Made by a program: the position numbers and the translations under genes. Source: JBOGUF01 sp050696075 (GTDB taxonomy: Bacteria; Chloroflexota; Chloroflexia; Thermomicrobiales; UBA6265). Taken from it: a stretch of DNA of 64,000 nt. Below, in pieces: positions 14,908 through 22,973 of this stretch. Under the pieces are notes generated by a model. It was not told the DNA's origin. It searched no databases and saw only the letters and a list, made by a program, of their open reading frames with translations. The number at the start of each line of letters is the position of its first letter. Position 1 is the first letter of the stretch. The stretch is taken from positions 16,909-80,908 of the forward strand of contig JBOGUF010000045.1 of NCBI GenBank assembly GCA_050696075.1, written 5' to 3'.

Positions 14908-16752
14908 ATGCGCTTACAACGAAACAGCCACAACACTGTGCCACTGAGGGCAGGACTCTATGAGCGGGTGAGTAGCGAGGAGCAGGTCCAGGGCTATTCG
15001 CTCGACGCCCAGGATCGCGCCGGACGCGGCTACTGCGACGCGCACGGCTGGACCGTCGTCCGCGTCTACCGCGACGAGGGCAAGAGCGCCCGCACCGACG
15101 ACTTCGCGAAGCGTCCCGATTTCGCGCAGATGATCGCCGACGCCGAAGCCGGTCTGCTCGACGTCATCGTCGTCCACAAACTCGACCGTTTCGCCCGAAA
15201 TCTCCGGGTGACGCTGGAGACGCTGGAACGCCTCGACCGCGCCGGCGCCGGGTTCGTCTCGATCAGCGAGAACATGGATTTCACCACGCCGATCGGCAAG
15301 GTGATCCTCGCCACGCTCGCAGCCTTCGCCCAGTACTACAGCGACAACCTCAGTTGGGAGACAAAGAAGGGCAAGGCCGAGCGCAAGGCGCAGGGCCTTT
15401 GGAACGGCGTCCTTCCGTTCGGACTCAAGCGCAGTGCCGCCCTCAACGGCGAAGGCGTGCTCGTTCCTGATCCTCAAGCGCCGCCGGTGCCAGACCCCGA
15501 GACGTATTCCGGTCTGCTCACGGCCTTCCAGGCGGCCGCTGAAGGCAAGAGCGACCGCGACGTCGCCGAGGCACTGAACGCGGCCGGCTGCCGCACGACG
15601 GGTAATCGCGGCCGCAACCTCTTCACGAAGGACACCGTGCGGCGGATGCTGACCAACCGGTTCTACCTCGGCGAGCTGCCGGACGGCGCCGGGGGCTGGA
15701 TGCCCGGCGCTCACGCCCCGTTGTTCGACGCGGACCTCTTTGAGCGCGCCCAGCAAACGCGCGTGTCGAACCGATCCGGGGCGCTCCACGTGGCACGTGC
15801 CCGCCGAACGCATTCGCTCTCGGGCATCGGCGTCTGCGCCCATTGCGGCGGCCGGCTCCACATCATCACCAACCGCCACCAGCGAACCCGCATCCACTGC
15901 TACCAGCGACGGCAGACCGACCGCTGCGTCCAGCGCTCCGTCCTGCTCGACGGAATCGAGGCGCAGATCGAGCGGTACCTGGCGACCTTCACCCTGCCGG
16001 ACGAGACGGTGCGGCAGATCGTCGCCCTTCACGAGCAGGCGCACGCCCAGCAAGACGACGCCGAGCGGCGACGCCGAGAGATCACCAACCGGCTGGAGCG
16101 GATCCGCGAGCTCTACAAGTGGGGAGACCTTACGAGCGAGGCATACCAGTCAGAGCGAGACCAGTTAGAAGCCGAGCGCGCGACGCTACGCGGCTCCCGT
16201 GACATGGCCGCCATCCTCGTCCAGACCGCGACCCTTCTCCGCGACCTCGCTGCGATGTGGCGGCAGGCGACGCAGGAGGAGCGCAATACACTGGCCCGCC
16301 TTGCCTTCCAGTCCGTGGAGATCAAAGACGACCGCGTCGCCGCCATCGTCCCGACGCCCGACTTCGCGCCGTTCTTCGTAGACGAGGCGGCCAAGAACGG
16401 ACGACTCGGGACAAATGGAAACGGCACCGATGACGGTGCCGTCAACCTTAGGGTAGATGAGGCGGAAGCGACGGGATTCGAACCCGCGATCTCAGCCTTG
16501 ACAGGGCTGCATGTTAGGCCACTACACCACGCCTCCGTACCGAACTGGATGCTACCACGCGGCCAAAATGCATGTCAAGCACGATATCTGGGCGGACGAC
16601 CGCTCATGCTGCCGACTCCGGGACGTCCGCTAGCAGCCGCGTCAAGACATCGTCACCCGAAACTCCCTCTGCCTCCGCTTCGAAGTTCAAGATCACGCGA
16701 TGGCGCAGCGCGGGCAGCGCGACGCTCCGCACGTCATCGTAGGCCACATTGA
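14908..16752 (+). CDS. Large serine recombinase (element integrase), frame continues through tRNA-Asp
   Basis: A large serine recombinase. The resolvase catalytic domain holds LYERVSSEEQ near residue 15, with the nucleophilic Ser, and VVHKLDRFARN near 95. A recombinase domain follows (ALNAAGCRTTGNRG, TVRRMLTNRFYLGEL), then a zinc ribbon (GVCAHCGGRL ... CYQRRQTDRC) and a coiled-coil segment near 390-440. ATG 14908 follows AAGGA at 14895-14899. The native protein probably ends near residue 515. Beyond 16463 the frame translates tRNA-Asp (ATGFEPAISALTGLH) and adjacent host DNA, antisense to moxR, adding about 96 junk-like residues. This is the signature of insertion at a tRNA 3' end. It is probably the integrase of the island to its left. 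Confidence 0.92.
   Translation: MRLQRNSHNTVPLRAGLYERVSSEEQVQGYSLDAQDRAGRGYCDAHGWTVVRVYRDEGKSARTDDFAKRPDFAQMIADAEAGLLDVIVVHKLDRFARNLRVTLETLERLDRAGAGFVSISENMDFTTPIGKVILATLAAFAQYYSDNLSWETKKGKAERKAQGLWNGVLPFGLKRSAALNGEGVLVPDPQAPPVPDPETYSGLLTAFQAAAEGKSDRDVAEALNAAGCRTTGNRGRNLFTKDTVRRMLTNRFYLGELPDGAGGWMPGAHAPLFDADLFERAQQTRVSNRSGALHVARARRTHSLSGIGVCAHCGGRLHIITNRHQRTRIHCYQRRQTDRCVQRSVLLDGIEAQIERYLATFTLPDETVRQIVALHEQAHAQQDDAERRRREITNRLERIRELYKWGDLTSEAYQSERDQLEAERATLRGSRDMAAILVQTATLLRDLAAMWRQATQEERNTLARLAFQSVEIKDDRVAAIVPTPDFAPFFVDEAAKNGRLGTNGNGTDDGAVNLRVDEAEATGFEPAISALTGLHVRPLHHASVPNWMLPRGQNACQARYLGGRPLMLPTPGRPLAAASRHRHPKLPLPPLRSSRSRDGAARAARRSARHRRPH
16421..16442. repeat. 9-bp perfect inverted repeat near the element edge
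   Basis: ACGGCACCG / CGGTGCCGT with an ATGA loop lies inside the 3' part of the recombinase frame, 20 bp from the tRNA-Asp 3' end. It could be a terminator-like hairpin or part of the attachment-site architecture. Confidence 0.4.
16463..16536 (-). tRNA. tRNA-Asp (GTC)
   Basis: Read on the minus strand, 74 nt fold into a full cloverleaf. The acceptor is GGAGGCG/CGCTTCC and the D-stem GTGT/ACAT. The anticodon arm is CAGCC-CTGTCAA-GGCTG with anticodon GTC. The T-arm is GCGGG-TTCGAAT-CCCGT, and the discriminator is G. No CCA is encoded (CCT follows). The 3' end abuts the serine recombinase gene, so it is the likely attachment site of the island on its left. Confidence 0.95.
16549..16578 (-). promoter_or_regulatory. 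Promoter of tRNA-Asp
   Basis: On the minus strand: TTGACA (16578-16573), an 18-nt spacer, TAGCAT (16554-16549). Transcription would start a few bases before the tRNA 5' end at 16536. Confidence 0.7.
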
Positions 16753-17602
16753 GCCGTCCGTCGATCAACGCCCTGATCTTTCCGCCCAACACAATCGCTT
16801 GCGCTCCGCGCGGACTGGCGCCGTATCGAACATACTTCTTAATTGCCATCGGCACTCGCTCACCTTCGGGATGTGTCGAGAGCACGAGCCTCACAACGTA
16901 GTCGGTCACATGAGTGGCAATCGGCACCTGTCGCGCAAGTCGCCCCATTGCCAAAATCGTTTCGCCGTCGGCGGCTGTCTCGACGAGGGTGCCGTATTCC
17001 GACGTCGTCCGTCGCAGGATTTCGGTGAGTTCGTTTGCCGAAGGAAACGGGATTAAGAGCTTGAAGAAGAAGCGATCAAGTTGAGCCTCTGGCAACGGAT
17101 ACGTGCCCTCCATTTCCAATGGGTTCTGCGTGGCGAGCACGAAGAACGGTTGCGCCAGCTCATGGATGACGTTGGCCACCGTGCAGGTCTTGTCCTGCAT
17201 CGCCTCGAGCAGCGCCGCCTGGGTTTTCGGCGTCGCCCGATTTATCTCGTCCGCCAGCACCAAATTGGAGAAGATCGGACCGTGCTGAAATGAAAAGCGT
17301 CGGCGTCCTTCTTGATCTTCCAACAAAATGTTGGTGCCGGTGATGTCGGCTGGCATCAAGTCCGGCGTGAACTGAATCCGGCTGAAGGTGAGATCAAGCG
17401 CTTCCGAGAGCGTCCGCACTAACAGGGTCTTGCCAAGACCCGGCACGCCTTCCAGCAGCGCGTGGCCTCCAGCGACGACACATATTAGAACGTCCCGCAC
17501 CGTTTCGCCCTGCCCAACCATCACCTTGCCGACTTCCTGCTCAATGCGCCGGGCAACGTCGCGAAACTGGGTGATGTTCATTTCAGCGCTGGTCGCGATC
17601 AT
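16604..17602 (-). CDS. MoxR-family AAA+ ATPase
   Basis: About 332 residues. Walker A (GVPGLGKT) is near residue 52, the Walker B/sensor region holds LADEINRATPKTQAALLEAM, and a sensor-like segment reads ATQNPLEMEGTYPLPEAQLDRF, here given only as its two halves ATQNPLEMEG and PEAQLDRFFF. MoxR ATPases act as chaperones that mature or insert cofactors into partner proteins, usually with DUF58 and VWA proteins next door; neither is adjacent here. ATG 17602 is chosen because AGGAGG lies 4 nt upstream, although the frame is open to 17668. It is the last gene of the minus-strand polysaccharide cluster, 52 bp after a small membrane protein. Its 3' end overlaps the spurious extension of the recombinase frame. 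Confidence 0.92.
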   Translation of the reverse strand: MIATSAEMNITQFRDVARRIEQEVGKVMVGQGETVRDVLICVVAGGHALLEGVPGLGKTLLVRTLSEALDLTFSRIQFTPDLMPADITGTNILLEDQEGRRRFSFQHGPIFSNLVLADEINRATPKTQAALLEAMQDKTCTVANVIHELAQPFFVLATQNPLEMEGTYPLPEAQLDRFFFKLLIPFPSANELTEILRRTTSEYGTLVETAADGETILAMGRLARQVPIATHVTDYVVRLVLSTHPEGERVPMAIKKYVRYGASPRGAQAIVLGGKIRALIDGRLNVAYDDVRSVALPALRHRVILNFEAEAEGVSGDDVLTRLLADVPESAA

Positions 17603-17654
17603 GGATCCTCCTGACCGCCACGTACCGGGCGGTCTGATGTCAATATCCTGCCAG

Positions 17655-17810
17655 TCACCCGCGAGCAATTGCTACAAGCGCGACGATGACGCACATTAGA
17701 ACGATCAGTCCAAGCGCCGCGCCGCCGATAAGCAAGATGCTGAGCTTTGGCCAGATCCGGCCGTCAGCCGTCGGGTTCATTTCGTCACGGTCTGCCGTCT
17801 CGTGATTCAC
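17655..17810 (-). CDS. Small single-pass membrane protein
   Basis: A 51-residue frame. GTG at 17810 overlaps the TGA of the preceding glycosyltransferase (GTGA junction), suggesting translational coupling; an internal ATG at 17780 would give 41 residues. After a short charged head the rest is one hydrophobic helix (LSILLIGGAALGLIVLM then CVIVALVAIARG). I do not recognise a family. Its position at the end of a polysaccharide operon and before moxR suggests a small accessory membrane peptide. Confidence 0.5.
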   Translation of the reverse strand: MNHETADRDEMNPTADGRIWPKLSILLIGGAALGLIVLMCVIVALVAIARG

Positions 17811-18958
17811 TCGTCGTTCTCGAGCATCTTGCGAAAAACGTCCGCAAGTCGGTGGCCGGCAGCTTGCCAGGTCCAACGACGCGCCCATGTTCGGCGTGCC
17901 GACCTGGCCGCTTCTGATTGCTGCCCTGACGAGAGGGCCTCCACGATTCGCCATCCAATCTCGTCGGGCCTCCCCGCGTCCGCGTAAAGCGCGTGCTCGC
18001 CCCCGGTCTCTCGCAGCGCCGGGGTTGCGCCGGCAACAACGGGAACGCCGGACGCCAACCCTTCCGCGACCGGTAGCCCAAAGCCTTCGTACCATGAGGG
18101 GTACAGCAGCGCTGCCGCCCCCGCATAGAGGTTCGGCAGCAATCCCTCAGGCGCATAATCGAGAAGCATAACGCGTCCCGCCTCGACCAGCGGCCGAGCG
18201 GCCTCGTAGATCGGAGCATCGTCCCAGCCCGCGCGGCCCGCGACGACGAGTGGGAGATCGACCTGCCCGGTAAGCGTCTTCATTGCATCGAATGCGCCAC
18301 GGTGATTCTTGCGCGGTTCGAGGGTGCCGACCATCAACAGATAGTCCCGCGGGATGCCCAGGGATGCCAGTTCATCCGATGACAACGGCCCAGCGCGGAA
18401 AAAACGCTCGTCGACGCCGTTGGGTATCACGTCGATTCGGTCAGCCGCGGTTCCGTACCGCTCGACAATATCGGTCTTGGTTGCCTCTGACACCGCCATC
18501 ACACGCGTGGAGGATCGCACAAGTCGCGGGACGACGGTCGATAAGAAACGCCGGAGCGCGTCGGACGCGACCCACGGGCAAACCTCGAACGCGAGATCGT
18601 GGACCGTTATGGCTCGCGGGATTTTCCCGACCGGCGGCAACGTGAAGTCTGGTGAATAGGCGATATCGACCAGCCCGCTGAAGAAACGCGCGGGCAACGG
18701 CAACCGCGCGCGGAACCACAACTGATCGGCCCTCCGGCGCGAGAATGGAAGTCGACGCACAGAGACTTTAGTGCCTTCAGGAAATCGAGTCACTATGTCG
18801 TCGAAGAAAGGCGGTACGCCCGCCTGTGAAGGTGCGTAAAGCAGCCGAAAATCCGCACCAGGAAGATGGGCCGCGGCGGCCGGTATTATATTGCGTGCAT
18901 ACCGCCCGATACCGGCTCCCTGATTGAAAGCCGCGCTGTCGTCGACCAGGATCCTCAT
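17807..18958 (-). CDS. GT4-type glycosyltransferase (family 1)
   Basis: About 383 residues with the GT-B fold signature of glycosyltransferase group 1. The N-terminal part has GAGIGRYARNI and AITVHDLAFEVCP. The linker holds AVSEATKTDI and DVIPNGVDERFF. The C-terminal donor-binding domain has VGTLEPRKNH, LYPSWYEGFGLPVAEGLASG (the E-x7-E motif) and TPALRETGG. It would transfer a sugar from a nucleotide donor to a lipid-linked glycan at the cytoplasmic face. ATG 18958 (MRILVDDSAAF) is chosen over 18973 because it does not overlap the upstream stop (18960) and begins with the first beta strand. It belongs to the overlapping 17.6-24.7 kb operon. Confidence 0.92.
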   Translation of the reverse strand: MRILVDDSAAFNQGAGIGRYARNIIPAAAAHLPGADFRLLYAPSQAGVPPFFDDIVTRFPEGTKVSVRRLPFSRRRADQLWFRARLPLPARFFSGLVDIAYSPDFTLPPVGKIPRAITVHDLAFEVCPWVASDALRRFLSTVVPRLVRSSTRVMAVSEATKTDIVERYGTAADRIDVIPNGVDERFFRAGPLSSDELASLGIPRDYLLMVGTLEPRKNHRGAFDAMKTLTGQVDLPLVVAGRAGWDDAPIYEAARPLVEAGRVMLLDYAPEGLLPNLYAGAAALLYPSWYEGFGLPVAEGLASGVPVVAGATPALRETGGEHALYADAGRPDEIGWRIVEALSSGQQSEAARSARRTWARRWTWQAAGHRLADVFRKMLENDE

Positions 18959-18959
18959 C

Positions 18960-20114
18960 TCAAGGCGCCACATTCTGCCGCTCGACCGTATCCGCCATCG
19001 TCACATCCGCGCGCAAGCGCCGGATATACAAGACAGATCCAACGACGAGGATCGACCAATAGGTGACGACGCGATCGACCAGCGCGATCGAACCGGCCAT
19101 CGACGACTCGACGTCCACCAGCTTGAGCACGACGATCATCGCCGCCTCGACAACACCCAACCCGGCAGGCGTAACTGGCAACGTCGTCAGCAAGGAGCTC
19201 ATCAGCGCGACGAAAATCGCCGTCGTCAACGACAACTGCTGACCGAGTGCCGCGGCCACCAAAAGCAGTCGCACTCCATCACTCGTCCAGATGATGATGC
19301 TGATGCCAAGCGTGCGCCACGGCCGGCGCAAGCACGAGAAGATCGCATCGTGCAATCGACCGAACTGGTCCTGGACACGGCGCGGCAACCGGTGGTGGAT
19401 CCGCGCACGCATCTGCCAGAGGCTGACCAGCCCGATCGCCCCGATCGCCAGGAGTGCGAGTCCACCAATCATCGTGCGCCGCGCTTCCCCGGGCAGGTGT
19501 CCTTGGAACGCGATGATGCCCGCGACGCTCATCAAAGAAAAGAGCACAGCCAAGTCGGCGAGTCGTTCGGCAAGGATTGTGCCTAATCCCGTACTGAACG
19601 GAGAGCGAGCCCGTTGCTTGAGTAAGTACGCGCGATACGCGTCGCCCAGCTTCGCCGGAACCAGGCAGTTCGCGAACCATGAGAGCAAGAAGATCTCGAT
19701 CAAACCGCGCACCCGCGGCACGTCGTATCCATGTGCCCTGTCGATGCCCGCCTGCGACAACATCCCTCGCCAACGCATCGCCCGCGCAATAAATCCACCG
19801 TAATAGACCGCGACCGCTAGAGCAAAGATGGCGGGGTTCGCGTTCGTCACGTTCGACCACACGGCGCCGAGGTCGATCTCGAGCCGCTGAAAGAAAAAGA
19901 CAAGAAGCGCAATCGCTAGGCCGAAGGAGAGGAGCGTTCGAGGGCGGAAGATGCGCTGTCTCAATGACGGAACGGTACCGTTTTCAACCAGCGTCGAACC
20001 GTTGACCGAGACTACTCCATCCATTGCGAGTTGCGGGTCTATTTTATCGGGTGCGCTGTCAACCACAGGCGACGCCGACTCATCGTCAGCAACCTGTGCC
20101 GGCTCAGAACGCAT
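18960..20114 (-). CDS. LPG-synthase-TM / flippase-like integral membrane protein
   Basis: 384 residues. After about 55 polar residues come seven to eight membrane helices of the lysylphosphatidylglycerol synthetase TM region (AglD/YbhN-like) family. Visible family marks are FIARAMRWRGML, LLSWFANCLVPAKLGDAYRA and TTLPVTPAGLGVVEAAM near the C-terminus. Members act in lipid or polyprenyl-linked sugar handling, or as the membrane part of MprF. With no catalytic MprF domain and glycan genes on both sides, export or transfer of lipid-linked sugars is the likely role. The start ATG shares its A with the TGA of the preceding gene (TGATG), so translation is coupled. Confidence 0.88.
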   Translation of the reverse strand: MRSEPAQVADDESASPVVDSAPDKIDPQLAMDGVVSVNGSTLVENGTVPSLRQRIFRPRTLLSFGLAIALLVFFFQRLEIDLGAVWSNVTNANPAIFALAVAVYYGGFIARAMRWRGMLSQAGIDRAHGYDVPRVRGLIEIFLLSWFANCLVPAKLGDAYRAYLLKQRARSPFSTGLGTILAERLADLAVLFSLMSVAGIIAFQGHLPGEARRTMIGGLALLAIGAIGLVSLWQMRARIHHRLPRRVQDQFGRLHDAIFSCLRRPWRTLGISIIIWTSDGVRLLLVAAALGQQLSLTTAIFVALMSSLLTTLPVTPAGLGVVEAAMIVVLKLVDVESSMAGSIALVDRVVTYWSILVVGSVLYIRRLRADVTMADTVERQNVAP

Positions 20115-21541
20115 CAGCTCTCCGGTTCACGCCAGTCTCTTTCGCTCAAGTCTCCCAACGCCCAAATGGCGCTGAGTTGCAGTCCGAGGCTGAGCACATG
20201 CAAATAGTCAAACATGCCATGCACCATGACGGCTGCCGTCACGCCGACTGCCCCGACGACGAGCGCTCGGTGCATCGGATGTCGGCAAAACCGCAAAGAC
20301 CGCAACAGCCGCCAGACCGCCGTACCCAACAACCCGACGTAGCCCAGCAAGCCAAGCCAGCCGGACTGCGCCGCTGTGTGAATATACGTGTTGTGTGCGT
20401 GTCCGCGCGAAATCCGAAACCGCCAAACCCGCGCGAACTCCCGATATCTGACCGAGTAGTTGCCCGCCCCCACCCCAAGCGCCGGATACATGTTCGTCAT
20501 CGCGACGCCGGTTTTCCAATGCGCCAATCGCTCGTGCTCCGCATAATTCGCTGGCGTGACCTGCTGAAAGCCGCGAGTGCCGAATGCCCCGGATGCCAGG
20601 TTCGATCCGAATGGAGTTACCAGCAGCAAAGCCGCGGCGAAAACGACGAATCCAGTTGCCACCCAACTCCATAGATGTCCGGTCAGCATCAGCATCACGA
20701 ACATGCTTGCCAGCAGCCCGAGCAATCCGCCGCGGCTCTGAGTCAACACCAGCGCGATGCCTCCCAGAAACGCTGCTAGTGTCGCAAGCCACCACAGCCA
20801 GCGTCCAAGGAAGCTCTGGTCATCCACGTTCCGATATCGCAGTCCGGAAACCGCGACCGCGCCCAGCAACGGCACCGTCATTTCCAAGTAGCCGGCGAAC
20901 GGATTCGGCTCTCCAAAGGCGCCGTAGGCTCGCGTAAGGCCGCGGGCCTCGAATGACGGCGGCCCCGCTCCGGTCAACACCTGGCTGAAGCCAACCACGC
21001 TGGTGCCGATGACGGCGACCGCGCTCGCACCGACCAGCACCGTGGGAAAGCGACCGTCGCGCAGCGCGGAGATTGCCATCAAGTACACGATGAGCGCGAC
21101 TCCCCACCGATATACATCGCCAACCCACGCGCCGAATTCCCGCGCGTTGACGACAGATGCCATCAGAATCACGACAAATGCGAGAAACACGGCCGACGTT
21201 ACGTCGAATTGGAGCTGGGTCGGATCCGCGAGCACACGGAACAACCATGCCAACGCCGCGGCGGCAACCACAACCTTCGTCCAGGTGATCGGGAGGCTGC
21301 CGAACGTTAGCGCTCCGGCGTCCTGAATCGGAATCGAGAGCAAAATGCAGCCGACCGAGATCGAGGTCGATCTCAGCCCGACGACGAAGACGGCGGAGGC
21401 TACGACTATTGCCAACCCTACAATCGGCCTGCTTACCAGGAGCACGCTCAATGCGACGGCCGCATATGTCGCACTGATCAAGGTCTCCTTGGGAAGGCCC
21501 GTCAATGCGTATCCCTTTACCGGCGAAGCGAACTTGTTCAT
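20114..21541 (-). CDS. O-antigen ligase / Wzy-type polymerase, second copy
   Basis: About 475 residues with ten or more membrane helices. A large periplasmic loop in the second half contains MYPALGVGAGNYSVRY and GHAHNTYIHTAAQSGWLGL, the hallmark HNxxL region of the Wzy_C/O-antigen ligase superfamily. The predicted role is polymerising or ligating glycan repeat units outside the membrane. ATG 21541 (MNKFASPVKG) overlaps the previous gene's stop by 4 bp (ATGA) and is preferred over 21565. Directly upstream is another protein of the same superfamily with different sequence, so the operon holds two polymerase/ligase candidates, perhaps one polymerase and one ligase. Confidence 0.88.
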   Translation of the reverse strand: MNKFASPVKGYALTGLPKETLISATYAAVALSVLLVSRPIVGLAIVVASAVFVVGLRSTSISVGCILLSIPIQDAGALTFGSLPITWTKVVVAAAALAWLFRVLADPTQLQFDVTSAVFLAFVVILMASVVNAREFGAWVGDVYRWGVALIVYLMAISALRDGRFPTVLVGASAVAVIGTSVVGFSQVLTGAGPPSFEARGLTRAYGAFGEPNPFAGYLEMTVPLLGAVAVSGLRYRNVDDQSFLGRWLWWLATLAAFLGGIALVLTQSRGGLLGLLASMFVMLMLTGHLWSWVATGFVVFAAALLLVTPFGSNLASGAFGTRGFQQVTPANYAEHERLAHWKTGVAMTNMYPALGVGAGNYSVRYREFARVWRFRISRGHAHNTYIHTAAQSGWLGLLGYVGLLGTAVWRLLRSLRFCRHPMHRALVVGAVGVTAAVMVHGMFDYLHVLSLGLQLSAIWALGDLSERDWREPES

Positions 21542-22965
21542 GTCAGAGCCGATCTCGAAAGCCAAAGCGGCCTCCAGGCTCGTCGCTCGCGCAATTTAGG
21601 CGCATCGTGCTCGACAAACGCGAGGAAGCACCAAGTCAGGACCGCCAGGTCGGGCAAAAAGAAGCTGTTATCGACCAAGCCATGGGCAATGCCGGCCACC
21701 AGTGCGGCGATAGCGCCGGCCGCCGCGGCGCCCGAAAGGTCCTCGCGTAATCTTGCATGCTGCACAAGTTGTACCGAAACCAGGATGATCACGGCGAATG
21801 CGACAATTCCGGCCACTCCGAGCCGTAACCAAACGTCGAGCAAGAGATTGTGTGGGTGCGACGTATAGCGTTCTGGCCATCCGGCAGGATCGACGTATCG
21901 TCGGCCGTACTGATAGAGGAACTGGTCCAAACCAACGCCGGTGATCGGGTGATCAGCGGCCATGCGCAGGCTGGATCGCCAAAGCAGTTCGCGCGACGAC
22001 GTCGCACCTTCCGCGCCCGTTGCGAATAGGCGACCGCCGGCAATCGCGGCAAACGCGGCGATCGCGCCACCAAGCCCCAGGGCGTAGTAGACCCAACCGC
22101 GAGGCGGACGCTTGAACATCAACAACGTCGCGCCTCCTGCCGCGATGCCCAGGAGTGCGCCTCGGGAGAAGGTGAGCGCGAGTCCAACGATTAGCACAGC
22201 TGCAATCGGCAACGCCTTCCGCCGGGCTGTGGCCGACATCAAGGCGATGCCACCGAGGAGCATCACGATGCGCTCAAGGTAGAGTGCCAGGTTATTCGGA
22301 TGCGGGTACGGTCCGCGTGCACGATACGTCTCGTCACCGAGGACGCCGCCCGATTGCGAAACGACTTGTCCACCGCCCATGAGGGCGGCCACCGCCCCAC
22401 CTGTTGCAAGCGCGGTTATCAAGAGCGGAAGACCGTTATTGCGAACGGCCCATCGTATCAACACAAGCGCCGCGATCGGTTCGAGAATAGTCTTGCGCAG
22501 TTCCAGCAAGCTCTCGTCGAGGTGACGGGGGTCGGCAACGTACAACAGCGACAGCACCGCGACCAACGCGAGCCCGGCCGCTGCTAGCGTAAGTGGCAGC
22601 GGCCGGAGCGTATCGGAAATGAATCCGCGGAGGTCTCGGTGCAACAGGGCGCCGCTCGCACGGAGCGCAAGTCCGGCCGACCCAACCACGATAGCTAGTT
22701 CCAGCGGGCTGACATCGAATGAACCGATTGGGATCGCATCGTAGACAAAGGGAATGGCGGAGAGGATCGCTGCCGTTGCCCCCACCGGAGAAATGGCCGC
22801 GAAAACGACGCCCCCCGCGACTAGGGCGACCGCAAGGCTCGTAGGTAATCTGGTCGAGAGAAGCATGCCGCACACGACGAACCCGATCCATGCGGCGAGA
22901 GCCATCCGTTGCCCGGGCTCCAACCTGTTTCGATGCATCCTGATCAACTGAACTAGCAGATGCAT
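21538..22965 (-). CDS. O-antigen ligase / Wzy-type polymerase, first copy
   Basis: 475 residues, polytopic, with about twelve hydrophobic segments. Superfamily marks are GPYPHPNNLALYLERI in the middle, LTFSRGALLG, then the long external loop with HPITGVGLDQFLYQY and SHPHNLLLDVWLRLGVAGI. These match the Wzy_C family, which joins glycan units at the outer face of the membrane. It starts 8 bp after the stop of the glycosidase-like gene and overlaps the second ligase-like gene by 4 bp, so all are in one transcript. It is only distantly similar to that neighbour by eye, suggesting different substrates rather than a recent duplication. Confidence 0.88.
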   Translation of the reverse strand: MHLLVQLIRMHRNRLEPGQRMALAAWIGFVVCGMLLSTRLPTSLAVALVAGGVVFAAISPVGATAAILSAIPFVYDAIPIGSFDVSPLELAIVVGSAGLALRASGALLHRDLRGFISDTLRPLPLTLAAAGLALVAVLSLLYVADPRHLDESLLELRKTILEPIAALVLIRWAVRNNGLPLLITALATGGAVAALMGGGQVVSQSGGVLGDETYRARGPYPHPNNLALYLERIVMLLGGIALMSATARRKALPIAAVLIVGLALTFSRGALLGIAAGGATLLMFKRPPRGWVYYALGLGGAIAAFAAIAGGRLFATGAEGATSSRELLWRSSLRMAADHPITGVGLDQFLYQYGRRYVDPAGWPERYTSHPHNLLLDVWLRLGVAGIVAFAVIILVSVQLVQHARLREDLSGAAAAGAIAALVAGIAHGLVDNSFFLPDLAVLTWCFLAFVEHDAPKLRERRAWRPLWLSRSALT

Positions 22966-22973
22966 AAGCGCCC

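Noticed and set aside
14914..16053. 379-codon minus-strand frame opposite the recombinase
   Set aside because: Shadow of the recombinase coding strand.
16463..16752. Last ~96 codons of the recombinase frame as a functional domain
   Set aside because: They translate tRNA-Asp, its promoter and antisense moxR, so they are not an evolved recombinase domain, although they may be translated.
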